IMG/VR virus record: IMGVR_UViG_3300023296_001219
Span: 1-24,880 of that record
Strand: one strand, 5' to 3'
Length of the DNA: 24,880 nt
Origin: a virus
A program made the position numbers and the translations under genes. Positions 8,425 to 15,237 of this stretch are shown piece by piece. Position 1 is the first letter of the stretch. Each line of letters begins with the position of its first letter. The notes beneath the pieces are model-generated. The model saw nothing but the letters and a program-made list of their open reading frames with translations, did not search any database and was not told where the DNA came from.

Positions 8425-8766
8425 CTAGTGGTTGAACGGGTGGTTTGGATCTGTCGGATTGCCGTCCGCGTCGACGCCGCTGTGATAGCCGCGAATGTCC
8501 TGCTGCTGCGCCGATCGGTTGTGGTGCTGGGTGCAGAGCGGCTGCCAGTTCGCTTGATCCCAGAACCGGCCGAGATCACCGCGGTGAGGCTCGATGTGAT
8601 CGACGACGGTTGCGGCTCTTTTGGACTCGTCGGGGCACATGGCACAGAGCGGATAGGCCTGCAGAAACACCGATCTCTCGCGCTTCCACCGTGCCGACTT
8701 ATACAGGTGTCGGTAGGCGCGGGCGGCGTCGCTTCGGGCGTCGCTTCGGTGCTGTGTTCTGGGCAT
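8425..8766 (-). CDS. HNH endonuclease next to terminase
   Basis: A 113-residue HNH nuclease. The zinc and catalytic elements are CAMC (41-44), VVDHIEPHRGD with catalytic His57, NWQPLC with Asn73 and Cys78, and HHN with His81/His82. The size fits the small HNH proteins next to terminases in HK97-like cos phages, where they are known to work with the large terminase in cutting DNA at cos. It is the first gene of the late block. Its ATG lies directly after a hairpin with a short T-run, so its expression may depend on transcription passing that hairpin. A 112-base non-coding gap separates it from the methyltransferase. Confidence 0.9.
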   Translation of the reverse strand: MPRTQHRSDARSDAARAYRHLYKSARWKRERSVFLQAYPLCAMCPDESKRAATVVDHIEPHRGDLGRFWDQANWQPLCTQHHNRSAQQQDIRGYHSGVDADGNPTDPNHPFNH

Positions 8767-8790
8767 GAAAATGCCCGCTCGATGGCGGGC
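8767..8790 (-). terminator. Candidate rho-independent terminator before late genes
   Basis: On the minus strand the arms GCCCGC and GCGGGC enclose a 6-base loop and are followed by ATTTTC, ending at the HNH start codon. The arms are at 8785-8790 and 8773-8778. The T-run is short. The hairpin also covers the region where the HNH ribosome binding site should be, so it could act on translation instead of, or as well as, transcription. Its position between the replication and regulatory genes and the packaging genes resembles a lambda tR' site, which is an inference. Confidence 0.55.
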
Positions 8791-8823
8791 TGATCGGGTG
8801 GCGTAGTCGTGCGTTCTATATCG

Positions 8824-8853
8824 TTTCTACGGTCACTGCGCCCCGACTGTCAA
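8824..8853 (-). promoter_or_regulatory. Candidate late promoter
   Basis: A perfect TTGACA (8853-8848, minus strand) is followed after 18 bases by TAGAAA (8829-8824), a weak -10 element. A better AT-rich ATATAG lies further downstream at about 8820-8815, but its spacing from TTGACA is too long. The box lies just after the stop of the GIY-YIG-like gene and upstream of the terminator and HNH gene. This would be the pR'-tR' arrangement of antiterminator-controlled late operons if both elements are real. Confidence 0.4.
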
Positions 8854-8859
8854 GGTGTG

Positions 8860-9303
8860 CTACTTGAGCTCGCGGTGCAGATGCCTAAATTCCTCGGCGG
8901 CGCGCCGTTTTCGGCCCGCTGGCGTTTTGCTCTCGCGCTGGTGCTGTCGAGCGGATCGAGCGGCCATCTGTGCATCGCGCTGCTGCTGATCGCTGAGGCT
9001 CGGGTACCACGTCTCGATCGACCAGCCGCGCTCATGGGCGATCGTCTGCAGCACGCCATCAACCGCCGCTGGCTTCACCCGGAACCAATCGCCGAGCATC
9101 CGGTCGTTGCTGAGGGCCTTATGGGTGAGTTCCTCGAGGTCCTTGAACCGCGGGGCCGGAGATACCTTCACGGCGTGCCATATCTCCAAGCGGTATGGGC
9201 AGGCGGCCTGTAGTTGGTCGAGGCGTTGGAGTGGGCTGCCGGAGCACCGGGCGATCTTGGTGGGGCCTCTTGCCGACCATGCGACGGCGTATACGAGGTT
9301 CAT
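8860..9303 (-). CDS. GIY-YIG-like (T5orf172/Mug113-type) protein, divergent
   Basis: A 147-residue protein whose first 100 residues match the plan of GIY-YIG proteins of the T5orf172/Mug113 sort: LVYAVAW for the first strand, TKIARCSGSPLQRLDQLQ where KIG-x-(5)-R-L is usual, a central P-Y-R-L-E-I, then LEELTHKALSNDRMLGDWF for the conserved E-x-x-H...G-E/D-W-F block. The glycine of the second strand is alanine (KIA), so catalytic activity is uncertain. The tail from about residue 108 is Gln/Arg rich. Its ATG overlaps the stop of a possible 40-residue ORF. It may be a nuclease or a binding domain that kept only the fold. Confidence 0.65.
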   Translation of the reverse strand: MNLVYAVAWSARGPTKIARCSGSPLQRLDQLQAACPYRLEIWHAVKVSPAPRFKDLEELTHKALSNDRMLGDWFRVKPAAVDGVLQTIAHERGWSIETWYPSLSDQQQRDAQMAARSARQHQRESKTPAGRKRRAAEEFRHLHRELK

Positions 9304-9422
9304 TTCCGCAGGCGCGAGGCGCGATTAAAACACCCGCCAAAACCAAAAGTGAAGCAAAATCTGTAACGCGTTGATATTGCTGCGCGATCTCGGAGTGCAT
9401 TTTCAATTTCCCGCACCCGCAT
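9300..9422 (-). CDS. Possible 40-residue small ORF
   Basis: An ATG at 9422 opens a 40-codon frame that begins MRVREIENALRDRAA and whose stop overlaps the next ATG by ATGA, the junction used throughout this operon. It starts six bases after the upstream stop. No good ribosome binding site is present, and codon third positions are less GC-biased than in neighbours. If it is not coding, this is simply a 125-base spacer with nothing else recognisable. Confidence 0.35.
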   Translation of the reverse strand: MRVREIENALRDRAAISTRYRFCFTFGFGGCFNRASRLRK

Positions 9423-9427
9423 AGCGA

Positions 9428-10012
9428 TCAAGTTTGAACGTGCGGCGTGGGTGCAGCGGGGCGCTCCCAATCGGAAACATCCGTATTGAGGTAGAGCCCC
9501 GCGTCCATCAGCTTCAGGATTATCTCCTGAATATTGAGTCGACCAAGCCCGTTGACTTGCAGCAAATCCTGGAAGGAACACCGAGCTAAATCTCCGACAA
9601 ACTCGATGCCCGAGTTCAACAACGCGTTGCTGAGCCTTGCCCCGAGATAGCTGCCGATCGGCAAGCTAAGTTTTTGAAGTCTGTCGAGCCGAACCCGATG
9701 GACCTCCGCCGCGTGGTATTCTTTCCTTGGCAAGTCCCGCTCATACCGATTTCCGATTTCTTTCCTGGCGAGGGCGGCAATGACAGCCTCCCGGACCTCG
9801 TCCGAGTAGCTGCTCTCAGAGAATAGTCTCAGCAGCCTTTCCCGACTCAAGAGCCTAGACAACGCCTTAACGTCTGAGCGGAGTTGCGCCGCCTCGCTTG
9901 CCCGCCCATATTTTTCAATCGCGACTTTGCTGCGACGTTTAAGCCGATCGTGCTCCCGCCAATGCGCATTCAGTTCGTCGTTGGACATCGTCAGGGAGGG
10001 GTCCATGCTCAT
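9428..10012 (-). CDS. Protein with RNA polymerase alpha-CTD-like domain
   Basis: A 194-residue protein in two parts. Residues 1-110 are charged and helical (DELNAHWREHDRLKRRSK onwards) with no family I recognise. Residues 115-176 follow the C-terminal domain of the RNA polymerase alpha subunit: LSLPIGSYLGARLSNALLN, then GIEFVGDLARCSFQDLLQVN, then GLGRLNIQEIILKLMDAGLY. This matches the alpha-CTD order of LS-x-R-x-x-N-x-L, G-I-x-T-V-G-D-L, D-L-L-x-I-x-N-x-G-x-K-S-x-x-E-I. In the host subunit this domain binds UP-element DNA and activators. Here the conserved Arg265-type position appears to be Gly120 or a neighbour, so DNA contact may differ. The start overlaps the ribbon-helix-helix gene by ATGA. 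A role in tuning transcription of the following late genes is inferred. Confidence 0.72.
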   Translation of the reverse strand: MSMDPSLTMSNDELNAHWREHDRLKRRSKVAIEKYGRASEAAQLRSDVKALSRLLSRERLLRLFSESSYSDEVREAVIAALARKEIGNRYERDLPRKEYHAAEVHRVRLDRLQKLSLPIGSYLGARLSNALLNSGIEFVGDLARCSFQDLLQVNGLGRLNIQEIILKLMDAGLYLNTDVSDWERPAAPTPHVQT

Positions 10013-10338
10013 TGCCGGTCGCCTTCCGGGAGCACAGAGTCGATCTCGTCGGCCAACGCGCGCAGGCCGTCGTGAAATACATCACCGCTTGGAAAGGTAA
10101 TTTTCAGCGACGTCGATGGCTCGCGTTGTGACCAAGCCAAAATGAGTCGTTCGCGTGGGCTCATCAACGAACACTCCAACCTGAATTCGACTTCCTCGCT
10201 AAGGGAGCGGCCGTTGTTCCCGGCAACCTCTTCTAACTGAGACTTGAGCGAGTCCCGCGCTCTGAAAATAATGTTGTTCCGCTTCCGTCGAGCGGCTGGC
10301 ATCGGTGGTCGTCCCCTCTTCGCCTTTGTCTCGCTCAT
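10009..10338 (-). CDS. Ribbon-helix-helix (Arc-like) DNA-binding protein
   Basis: A 109-residue protein with a basic N-terminus (KAKRGRPP) followed by an Arc/MetJ-type segment: NNIIFRARDSLKSQLEEVA as strand and first helix, then GRSLSEEVEFRLE as the turn and second helix. Such proteins bind operators as dimers of dimers. The C-terminal 45 residues are of unknown type. I chose the ATG at 10338 because it gives the usual ATGA overlap and has GGAGG ten bases upstream; a TTG two codons earlier is also open. It pairs with the alpha-CTD-like protein as a regulator-rich segment before the late genes. Confidence 0.75.
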   Translation of the reverse strand: MSETKAKRGRPPMPAARRKRNNIIFRARDSLKSQLEEVAGNNGRSLSEEVEFRLECSLMSPRERLILAWSQREPSTSLKITFPSGDVFHDGLRALADEIDSVLPEGDRQ

Positions 10339-10925
10339 TTCCAATAGGCCTCCAATGCCTCAATCACGATGTTTTGGGTGGTGCCGTGCCGCCACTTGTG
10401 TTGCCGGTCGACCGACCTGGTGCCGCGGTTATCGATGACGACGTCGATGGCGAGCTCAAGCCAGGTGGTCGCGGTCCCGCGGGCGTACCGGCCGGCGCAA
10501 AACGCGCACCACCGACGGTAGCGGCGCAGGCTCTCGACACCGTGCACCGGCACCCAGTCGTAGGCGCCCGGCTTGAAGCTGGTCTGCACACCGGCGGTGG
10601 CGAGGCGGTCGGGGTCCCCGATGCTGCCCATCGCGATCGTCCCGAGATTGAAGTAGACGGCACGGATATCGTGCGCGGCGGTTGCAACACGTCCCCGGCG
10701 AAGATCCGGCAGTTGGCTGCGCTGGACGATCGCCAGAATCGGATCGCGCTGGTGTCGATGCTGCGGCGCAAGGTCCTCGTTCCGCATAACCGCATGCGCG
10801 AGGTCGGCGCGATAGTCGCGGGCGGCCTTTCGGCTGGCCTGTCGCCGCTCGGCTTGTTCAACTCGCGCGGCGAACAGTCTCTCAACACGCTCGAGCACCT
10901 CATCGGTGACGGGCAGGTTGCGCAC
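10335..10925 (-). CDS. Hypothetical protein, possible late regulator by position
   Basis: A 196-residue protein I do not recognise. The N-terminal 45 residues are a charged helix (LERVERLFAARVEQAERRQA). The second half holds RRYRRWCAFCAGRYARG with a CxxC pair (FCAG context) and ends in KWRHGTTQNIVIEALEAYW, which looks helix-turn-helix-like. Its ATG lies inside the upstream gene (26-base overlap), and its stop gives an ATGA overlap with the next gene. Phage antiterminators of the Q type occupy a similar place between replication and late genes, but I see no conclusive Q motif. Function is unassigned. Confidence 0.7.
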   Translation of the reverse strand: MRNLPVTDEVLERVERLFAARVEQAERRQASRKAARDYRADLAHAVMRNEDLAPQHRHQRDPILAIVQRSQLPDLRRGRVATAAHDIRAVYFNLGTIAMGSIGDPDRLATAGVQTSFKPGAYDWVPVHGVESLRRYRRWCAFCAGRYARGTATTWLELAIDVVIDNRGTRSVDRQHKWRHGTTQNIVIEALEAYWK

Positions 10926-11169
10926 GGGCTTCCTTCGGGCTGATCCAGTGGCCCCTTGGCGGCAGGCCGTTCACGAGGTTGGACCGGATGCCATACGGGT
11001 AGCTCGGCATGACGGTGACGATCACGCCTGAATCCGTTCCCCAAAACTCCCGGAGCCGCGCAGCCAGTCGCTGGGCGCCATCGGGAGACATGTGGTTGGG
11101 CTCGCAAGGCCCGGGCCGGTGCCGATCGATCGTCGCGACCGCGCGCTCTTCGACGTAGTTGCCGTTCAT
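10900..11169 (-). CDS. Hypothetical protein, 89 residues
   Basis: A short protein beginning MNGNYVEERAVATIDRHRPG. The start at 11169 was chosen because it overlaps the initiator stop by ATGA; a longer frame upstream lies wholly inside the initiator gene in another frame and is not needed. A central helix (GAQRLAARLREFWG) is followed by a predicted strand (GVIVTVMPSYPYGIRSNLVN) and a GLPPRG loop. No known motif or membrane segment is present. Its place directly after the replication initiator suggests an accessory replication or regulatory role, which cannot be proven from sequence. Confidence 0.65.
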   Translation of the reverse strand: MNGNYVEERAVATIDRHRPGPCEPNHMSPDGAQRLAARLREFWGTDSGVIVTVMPSYPYGIRSNLVNGLPPRGHWISPKEARAQPARHR

Positions 11170-12218
11170 AGGAACGTTTCCAAGAGTTCCTCCGGTTTCT
11201 TGCCGGTCACCGCGAGCACAACGTCCGCAGGCACCTGGGCAAAGCGCTCGTTCGGCATGTTTCCCCATTGCAGCTTGATCCAGCGATCAGGCTTGGTATC
11301 GCCCCCGTTCCACCAACCACGGACGCGCTCTGCCCACACGTCGGGAGAGACCTTGAGCCCGTTGACCGGCGTCTCCCGCTTCGTTGCGGGACTGTCCTCG
11401 TCGAGCCAGCATTCGGCGTTGAGCCAGGTTGTCGGGTGTTTGATAAACCTAGGCTCCCTGCCCGCAACCTCCTGTGCGTAACGCTCGATTCCTGCCAACA
11501 AGGTCGTGGCTTCCGCCTTCTTGCGGACTCGCTTGTAGGCTTCCCGGGCTTTGCCCTTAGAGCGCTTGAGGGGAACCGATCGCCACCACGTGTCAAAATC
11601 GGTATCGAGGGTCTTGGCTGCGGCTGGTACCGCCGGTGCTCGCCTCGGTGTTGTTTCCCCCACACCCCCTTCGGTTTGGGTTGGGTTGGTTAGGTTTAGG
11701 TTAGGTAAGGTAAGGTAAGGGCGGACACCCTGCGCACAGGCTGTCGAGAGGCTGTCGAGAGGGTGTCCTAAGTGGCTGCTCAGCAAAGCAATTTCCTCTC
11801 GGAGACTGTTAAGCGTCTTGGCTTGCCTTTGTGCGGACAATTCCCTGAGACAATTGAGCTTTTCAACCGTGTCAGGCAGCGACAAAACCGTCTTGGCCAT
11901 CGCCGCTGCGTGGCTGGGATTTGTCGGAGGGTCTTTGTCGATCGCATCCACGATGCGCACGACGTGCTCGTCGGTGTTCCATTCGATCAGCGCCGCGCCG
12001 ACGAGCGCCTCGACGGCGTGATCGATCTTGTCCTGCTCCCAGCCGAGATCCGCCGCAATGTATTCCGGCCGGATCACGAAACACCCGACGTTGTTCCCGT
12101 GCGGGCAGGTGTGCAGGTAGAAGTAGAGCAGGCGCGCCGCGTCGTCGGAGCGGATGCCCTGAAACTTGCGCGAGGACGTCCACAGGGACGACAGCATCTT
12201 CCCGTAGGAGCGGCTCAT
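11166..12218 (-). CDS. Phage replication initiator, O-like
   Basis: A 350-residue protein with a winged-helix type N-terminus (residues 1-100: SRSYGKMLSSLWTSSRKFQG, then DDAARLLYFYLHTCPHGNNVG, then ADLGWEQDKIDHAVEALVGA and a beta-wing ending VRIVDAI) that matches initiator proteins of replication modules. A linker at about 165-205 is encoded by short tandem repeats and by an inverted repeat. The C-terminal part (FDTWWRSVPLKRSKGKAREA) is a common module in these proteins and may contact helicase. It sits directly before the DnaB-type helicase and overlaps its stop by ATGA. Like lambda O, the gene probably carries the origin inside its coding sequence. Confidence 0.8.
   Translation of the reverse strand: MSRSYGKMLSSLWTSSRKFQGIRSDDAARLLYFYLHTCPHGNNVGCFVIRPEYIAADLGWEQDKIDHAVEALVGAALIEWNTDEHVVRIVDAIDKDPPTNPSHAAAMAKTVLSLPDTVEKLNCLRELSAQRQAKTLNSLREEIALLSSHLGHPLDSLSTACAQGVRPYLTLPNLNLTNPTQTEGGVGETTPRRAPAVPAAAKTLDTDFDTWWRSVPLKRSKGKAREAYKRVRKKAEATTLLAGIERYAQEVAGREPRFIKHPTTWLNAECWLDEDSPATKRETPVNGLKVSPDVWAERVRGWWNGGDTKPDRWIKLQWGNMPNERFAQVPADVVLAVTGKKPEELLETFL
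11674..11768. repeat. Candidate replication origin: pentamer array plus iterons
   Basis: This lies inside the initiator gene. Positions 11674-11721 hold about nine degenerate copies of a 5-6 base unit (on the plus strand TTGGG, TTAGG, TTTAGG and TAAGG variants). Positions 11738-11759 are two perfect tandem copies of AGGCTGTCGAG. These are enclosed by a perfect 8-base inverted repeat, GGACACCC at 11723-11730 and GGGTGTCC at 11761-11768. The codons read as a low-complexity Leu/Asn/Thr/Pro linker, so the DNA rather than the protein may be what is selected. Origins with iterons inside the initiator gene are established for lambda-type phages; applying that here is inference. Confidence 0.55.
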
Positions 12219-13579
12219 AGCGTGATCGCCCCTTGCCGCGTCGCCCGCGGCCCGAATCTGTTGGTCGACATGTCCGCGGCGACCTTGACCGCGCCGGTGC
12301 TGCCGTGCCGGTTCTTGGCGACGATGATCTCGATCAGGCGTTTCTCGGCTTCGAGATCGGCCATGAAATCGTCCGCGGTCTGGTTCTTGCGCGCCCCGTC
12401 GCGTTCCATGTAGGCGGCCTCGCGGTGAGCAAAGAGCACGACCGCGGCGTCCTGTTCGATCGCCCCCGATTCGCGCAAGTCGGACAGGCGAGGACGCTTG
12501 TCGTCACGGCCCTCCAGCTCGCGGTTGAGCTGCGACAGCGCCAGCACGGGCACCTCCAGCTGCTGGCCCATCAACTTGAGGGCGCGGGTGATTTCGGCCA
12601 CCTCGAGCACCCGGTTGCCGCGGTAGGTGCTGTCGGGCCGGACCAGTTGGAGATAGTCGACCACGACGAGGGCCAGGCCGCCGCGACGGTGTTTGAGCCC
12701 TCGCGCGCGCGCCTTAATCTGCGACGCGGTGAGGTCATAGATGCGGTTGACGTAGACGGGCAGCGGGCCCATGGCCGCGGCAGCGTCAGCCAGCGAGGCG
12801 CGCTCGTGAGGGCCAACCCGGCGCTGGCTGATCCGCTCGTAGGCGATGCCGGTGCGCGCGGCGAGCTCCCGGCGCGACAGATCCTCGGCATCCATCTCGA
12901 GCGAAAACATGGCGACAGGCCCCTGGTCGCTCGCGGCCACGGCGATATGCTCGGCAAGGGCGGATTTGCCCATCCCGGTGCGGCCGGCGAGGACAACCAG
13001 ATCACCGGGCCGCAGCCCGCCGAGGCGGTCGTCAAGATCGGGAATGCCGGTCGTCGTGCCGCTCTGCGCCGTTTCGGCGGAGAGACGAGCGACGGCACGC
13101 TCGGCAGCAACGCCCAAGGACTCCAGATCGCCCCCGCCGCCCCCGCCGATGCTATCGATCCGCGCCATCGCACGCGCAATGAGCTGATCCGCATCCACGT
13201 CGGGGCGAACGTCGCGCGCTTCCGCGGCGGTTTCGTCGCACAGCGAGACAAGGCGGCGGCGCACGGCCAGCCCACGGATGATGCTGGCATAACCATCGGC
13301 GCCGCTGATCGTGGTGGCGCCGGAATGAAGCGACGCTAGATAGTCGCGGCCGGTGTCACGATTCATTGCGGCGACATCGGGGTCGGTCGCCAGATGAGGG
13401 CGCAGGGCGGTCGGGTTGGCGGCCTCGCCCTTTTCGATCAGGACGCGCGCGGTCTCGAAGATGAGCGCATGAAGCGGCTCGGAGAAATCGTCCGCCGTCA
13501 GGTCGCCGGCGCGCCACAACACGTCGTTGTTGACGAGGAGCGCGCCAAGGAATGCTTGTTCTGCCTCGAGGTTCCTCAT
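12215..13579 (-). CDS. dnaB: Replicative DNA helicase, DnaB-like
   Basis: A 454-residue hexameric DNA helicase that unwinds DNA at the phage fork. The N-terminal DnaB domain is MRNLEAEQAFLGALLVN. The RecA-like motor has Walker A in AGRTGMGKSALA (198-209), Walker B in VVVDYLQLV (305-313) and SQLNRELEGR with the DnaB arginine region after it (DLRESGAIEQDA). The length matches DnaB. The start at 13579 gives an ATGA overlap with the preceding gene and a proper family N-terminus; the open frame continues upstream but is the opposite-phase shadow of two other genes. The stop overlaps the initiator ATG. An associated ATPase loader was not found in the window. Confidence 0.92.
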   Translation of the reverse strand: MRNLEAEQAFLGALLVNNDVLWRAGDLTADDFSEPLHALIFETARVLIEKGEAANPTALRPHLATDPDVAAMNRDTGRDYLASLHSGATTISGADGYASIIRGLAVRRRLVSLCDETAAEARDVRPDVDADQLIARAMARIDSIGGGGGGDLESLGVAAERAVARLSAETAQSGTTTGIPDLDDRLGGLRPGDLVVLAGRTGMGKSALAEHIAVAASDQGPVAMFSLEMDAEDLSRRELAARTGIAYERISQRRVGPHERASLADAAAAMGPLPVYVNRIYDLTASQIKARARGLKHRRGGLALVVVDYLQLVRPDSTYRGNRVLEVAEITRALKLMGQQLEVPVLALSQLNRELEGRDDKRPRLSDLRESGAIEQDAAVVLFAHREAAYMERDGARKNQTADDFMADLEAEKRLIEIIVAKNRHGSTGAVKVAADMSTNRFGPRATRQGAITL

Positions 13580-13794
13580 GCGGGCACCTGCGGAACTCGC
13601 AGGGCGGCGGCCCAAGTTAGCCCGCCGGTGGCTATGCAGCCTTGCGCGGCCATGAGCAGGCGTAGCGCCTTGTCCCGGTCGCCGGCAACACAGGCGGCGA
13701 CGGCAAGATCGAGCCGGTAGGCAGCGGCCAGGCGCGCCGTATCGGCGGCGTCGAGATCGCGGGTGCCACGCGGGAAGTCCAAAACCGTACTCAT
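13576..13794 (-). CDS. Small hypothetical protein, 72 residues
   Basis: A short protein overlapping both neighbours by ATGA. It starts MSTVLDFPRGTRDLDAAD and continues as an alanine-rich two-helix segment (ARLAAAYRLDLAVAACVAG, then DKALRLLMAAQGCIA). No motif is recognised. It could be a helical adaptor. The tight spacing between resolvase and helicase genes and the high-GC3 codon use support real coding. Function unknown. Confidence 0.65.
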   Translation of the reverse strand: MSTVLDFPRGTRDLDAADTARLAAAYRLDLAVAACVAGDRDKALRLLMAAQGCIATGGLTWAAALRVPQVPA

Positions 13795-14312
13795 GGCGCG
13801 GCCCCGGCAAACAACGCCCCGGTTTCGAGGCGAAAAGTTCGGTCATGCGTCGCTTTGGCCCATGTCCAAATTGCGCAAGCGTCGGCGGCGTTATCGTCGC
13901 GCACGTCCCAGCCGAGTTGTCGGCAGCGCGCGGCCACCACCTTCTTCGGGTTGTCCGGCCGGCCATGCCCCACGAAGTGCTTGCGCACGGTCTGCACATG
14001 CGCCTGGATCGCGCGCACCTTGTGGGCGTAGGCAACGGACTCGGCGACGGCGCACAGGCCGATCAGTAGGAACATGGTCTGCGGATTGGTCTTTCCGCCG
14101 CCCGAGGACATGAAGGGCGCCTCGTAGGCGATGATGTCGGGCTGATAGGTGGCGGCGATCTCGTAGAGCCACTGATTGAACCGAAAAATGGCGTGCCCGA
14201 GGTTCGCTGTACCGCCGGGCACGCGCCAAGTTCCGAATCGGGGCGGGCAGACGGCGCAGCCATCCGTCGCCCATCCCGAAGCGGTCGCAATATCCAAGGC
14301 GAGGACGCGCAT
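13791..14312 (-). CDS. RuvC-like Holliday junction resolvase
   Basis: A 173-residue RNase H-fold nuclease of the RuvC type, cutting four-way DNA junctions made during phage replication or recombination before packaging. The acidic residues are in the expected order: Asp7 in RVLALDIATASGWA, Glu64 in IIAYEAPF, and Asp139/Asp140 with Asp144 in RDDNAADACAIW. Length and motif spacing match phage RuvC-like resolvases. The stop overlaps the next gene by ATGA, and the start shares one base with the upstream stop (TGATG). It is grouped with DnaB and the initiator. Confidence 0.87.
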   Translation of the reverse strand: MRVLALDIATASGWATDGCAVCPPRFGTWRVPGGTANLGHAIFRFNQWLYEIAATYQPDIIAYEAPFMSSGGGKTNPQTMFLLIGLCAVAESVAYAHKVRAIQAHVQTVRKHFVGHGRPDNPKKVVAARCRQLGWDVRDDNAADACAIWTWAKATHDRTFRLETGALFAGAAP

Positions 14313-14689
14313 CAGTGAGCCGCTGCGCCCTCGACTTCGCTCAAATGTGCCGGCCGCTTCGGGCGGTCGCCAGCATCGGGAAAGAACGTGCCCTGCATGC
14401 CGACGCCAAGCGCTTGGAGCGATTCGCGGACGTTTTCCAGGTAGGCGTCTCTATCGTCCGAATCCCGGTTCGCAACCTTGCGGGCGTAGTTGAACGCCTC
14501 GACGCTGATCCCGGCCTCGCGCAGACGCTCGCGAACGCCGGCCATGATCTTGTTCTGATCGAGGCGGACTTTATCCACGTCGTCGGCGACCTGCTTGCAC
14601 TCCCGCATGATGTCCTTGCGGGCCTGCACGTTGTGTTGCGTGTTTGGCGATGCTTCCGGCTCGCCGGGGCCGTTCTGTTTCTTGGGCAT
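14312..14689 (-). CDS. GapR/DUF2312-like DNA-binding protein
   Basis: A 125-residue helical protein. The region from about residue 25 to 95 (CKQVADDVDKVRLDQNKIMA, then LREAGISVEAFNYARKVANR, then DAYLENVRESLQALGV) resembles the alphaproteobacterial GapR family, in which a helix pair with basic residues clamps overtwisted DNA ahead of forks. I chose ATG 14689 because AAGGAG lies nine bases upstream; an earlier ATG at 14737 would overlap another small frame. The N-terminus is Lys/Asn rich and the C-terminus acidic. Similarity is by pattern only. If correct, it would suit a replication operon. Confidence 0.55.
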   Translation of the reverse strand: MPKKQNGPGEPEASPNTQHNVQARKDIMRECKQVADDVDKVRLDQNKIMAGVRERLREAGISVEAFNYARKVANRDSDDRDAYLENVRESLQALGVGMQGTFFPDAGDRPKRPAHLSEVEGAAAH

Positions 14690-14693
14690 CAAA

Positions 14694-14813
14694 TCAATCT
14701 CCTTTGGCTGTCTGGGGTGGTGCATGTCGGCCTGCACCTGGCCCTTGCGGAACGGCGCGCGGAATCGGAGTGTGGCGCCGCTGCATGACCGCCGTCGATG
14801 TGTTCTGCACCAT
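14694..14813 (-). CDS. Possible 39-residue basic small ORF
   Basis: The ATG at 14813 shares a base with the preceding stop (TGATG), and the frame runs 39 codons as a Pro/Arg/Gln-rich peptide (MQRRHTPIPRAVPQGPGAGR). Its stop falls within the spacer between the GapR-like gene's AAGGAG and its ATG, so it could be translationally coupled to that gene. Sequence composition is not clearly protein-like. It might be a leader peptide or simply an open frame. Confidence 0.35.
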   Translation of the reverse strand: MVQNTSTAVMQRRHTPIPRAVPQGPGAGRHAPPQTAKGD

Positions 14814-14914
14814 CAGAACATCCCCACAACGGCCATCACGTCGTCCGGGTTCTTTGGCCCATAGATGCAGGCCAGCAGGGTCAGCAGGATTGCGAGCGAC
14901 ACAGCGGTTTTCAC
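14813..14914 (-). CDS. 33-residue hydrophobic peptide, lipoprotein-like N-terminus
   Basis: A GTG at 14914 overlaps the preceding stop by GTGA and opens a 33-codon frame. It begins MKTAVSLAILLTLLACIYGP, a short signal sequence with a lipobox-like LLAC, followed by 13 residues rich in Asp, Val and Gly. If real, it would be a tiny inner-membrane or lipid-anchored peptide. The overlap pattern matches the rest of the operon, and the signal-like run is unlikely by chance, but no homologue is known to me. Confidence 0.5.
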   Translation of the reverse strand: MKTAVSLAILLTLLACIYGPKNPDDVMAVVGMF

Positions 14915-15237
14915 CGCAGTGCCTCGCCGCAGCTATAGCTGCCGCCGCTGTGCCAGTCGCACGATTTCTTGCACGAGCCGCAAACGAATAAACCGCTGTG
15001 CGCGGGACGGAACGCCTGACGGCATTTCAGGCAGCGCTTCTCGCCGACGCTCTTGGTGGTTGCGGCTCGCGCGTCGGCAAGGTGCTTGGCGGACATGCGC
15101 CCTTCGTCAACGAGGCGGTTCTGCACCTTCATGACGTAGCGCACGGTTCGATAAGTGAGCGTTGCAATATCGTCGGGGGGGTTGCCGTCGAGCGTGAGCT
15201 GTCGGCATTGCTCGGCGAAATTGGCGCCGTTGCTCAT
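14911..15237 (-). CDS. Zinc-ribbon and helix-turn-helix-like small protein
   Basis: A 108-residue protein. Residues 20-60 (PPDDIATLTYRTVRYVMKVQ) look like a DNA-binding helix-turn-helix. The C-terminal third has CLKC (residues 69-72) and CGSC (86-89), spaced like a zinc ribbon, with two more cysteines after (CDW, SCG). It overlaps the antitoxin-like gene by ATGA and the 33-residue peptide by GTGA. It is probably a nucleic-acid-binding regulator. Neither family nor target is recognised. Confidence 0.65.
   Translation of the reverse strand: MSNGANFAEQCRQLTLDGNPPDDIATLTYRTVRYVMKVQNRLVDEGRMSAKHLADARAATTKSVGEKRCLKCRQAFRPAHSGLFVCGSCKKSCDWHSGGSYSCGEALR

Noticed and set aside
12215-14035. 606-residue reading frame for the helicase
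   Set aside because: The first 150 codons are antiparallel-phase shadows of the resolvase and a small gene. The DnaB N-terminus, ATGA overlap and family length all point to the start at 13579.
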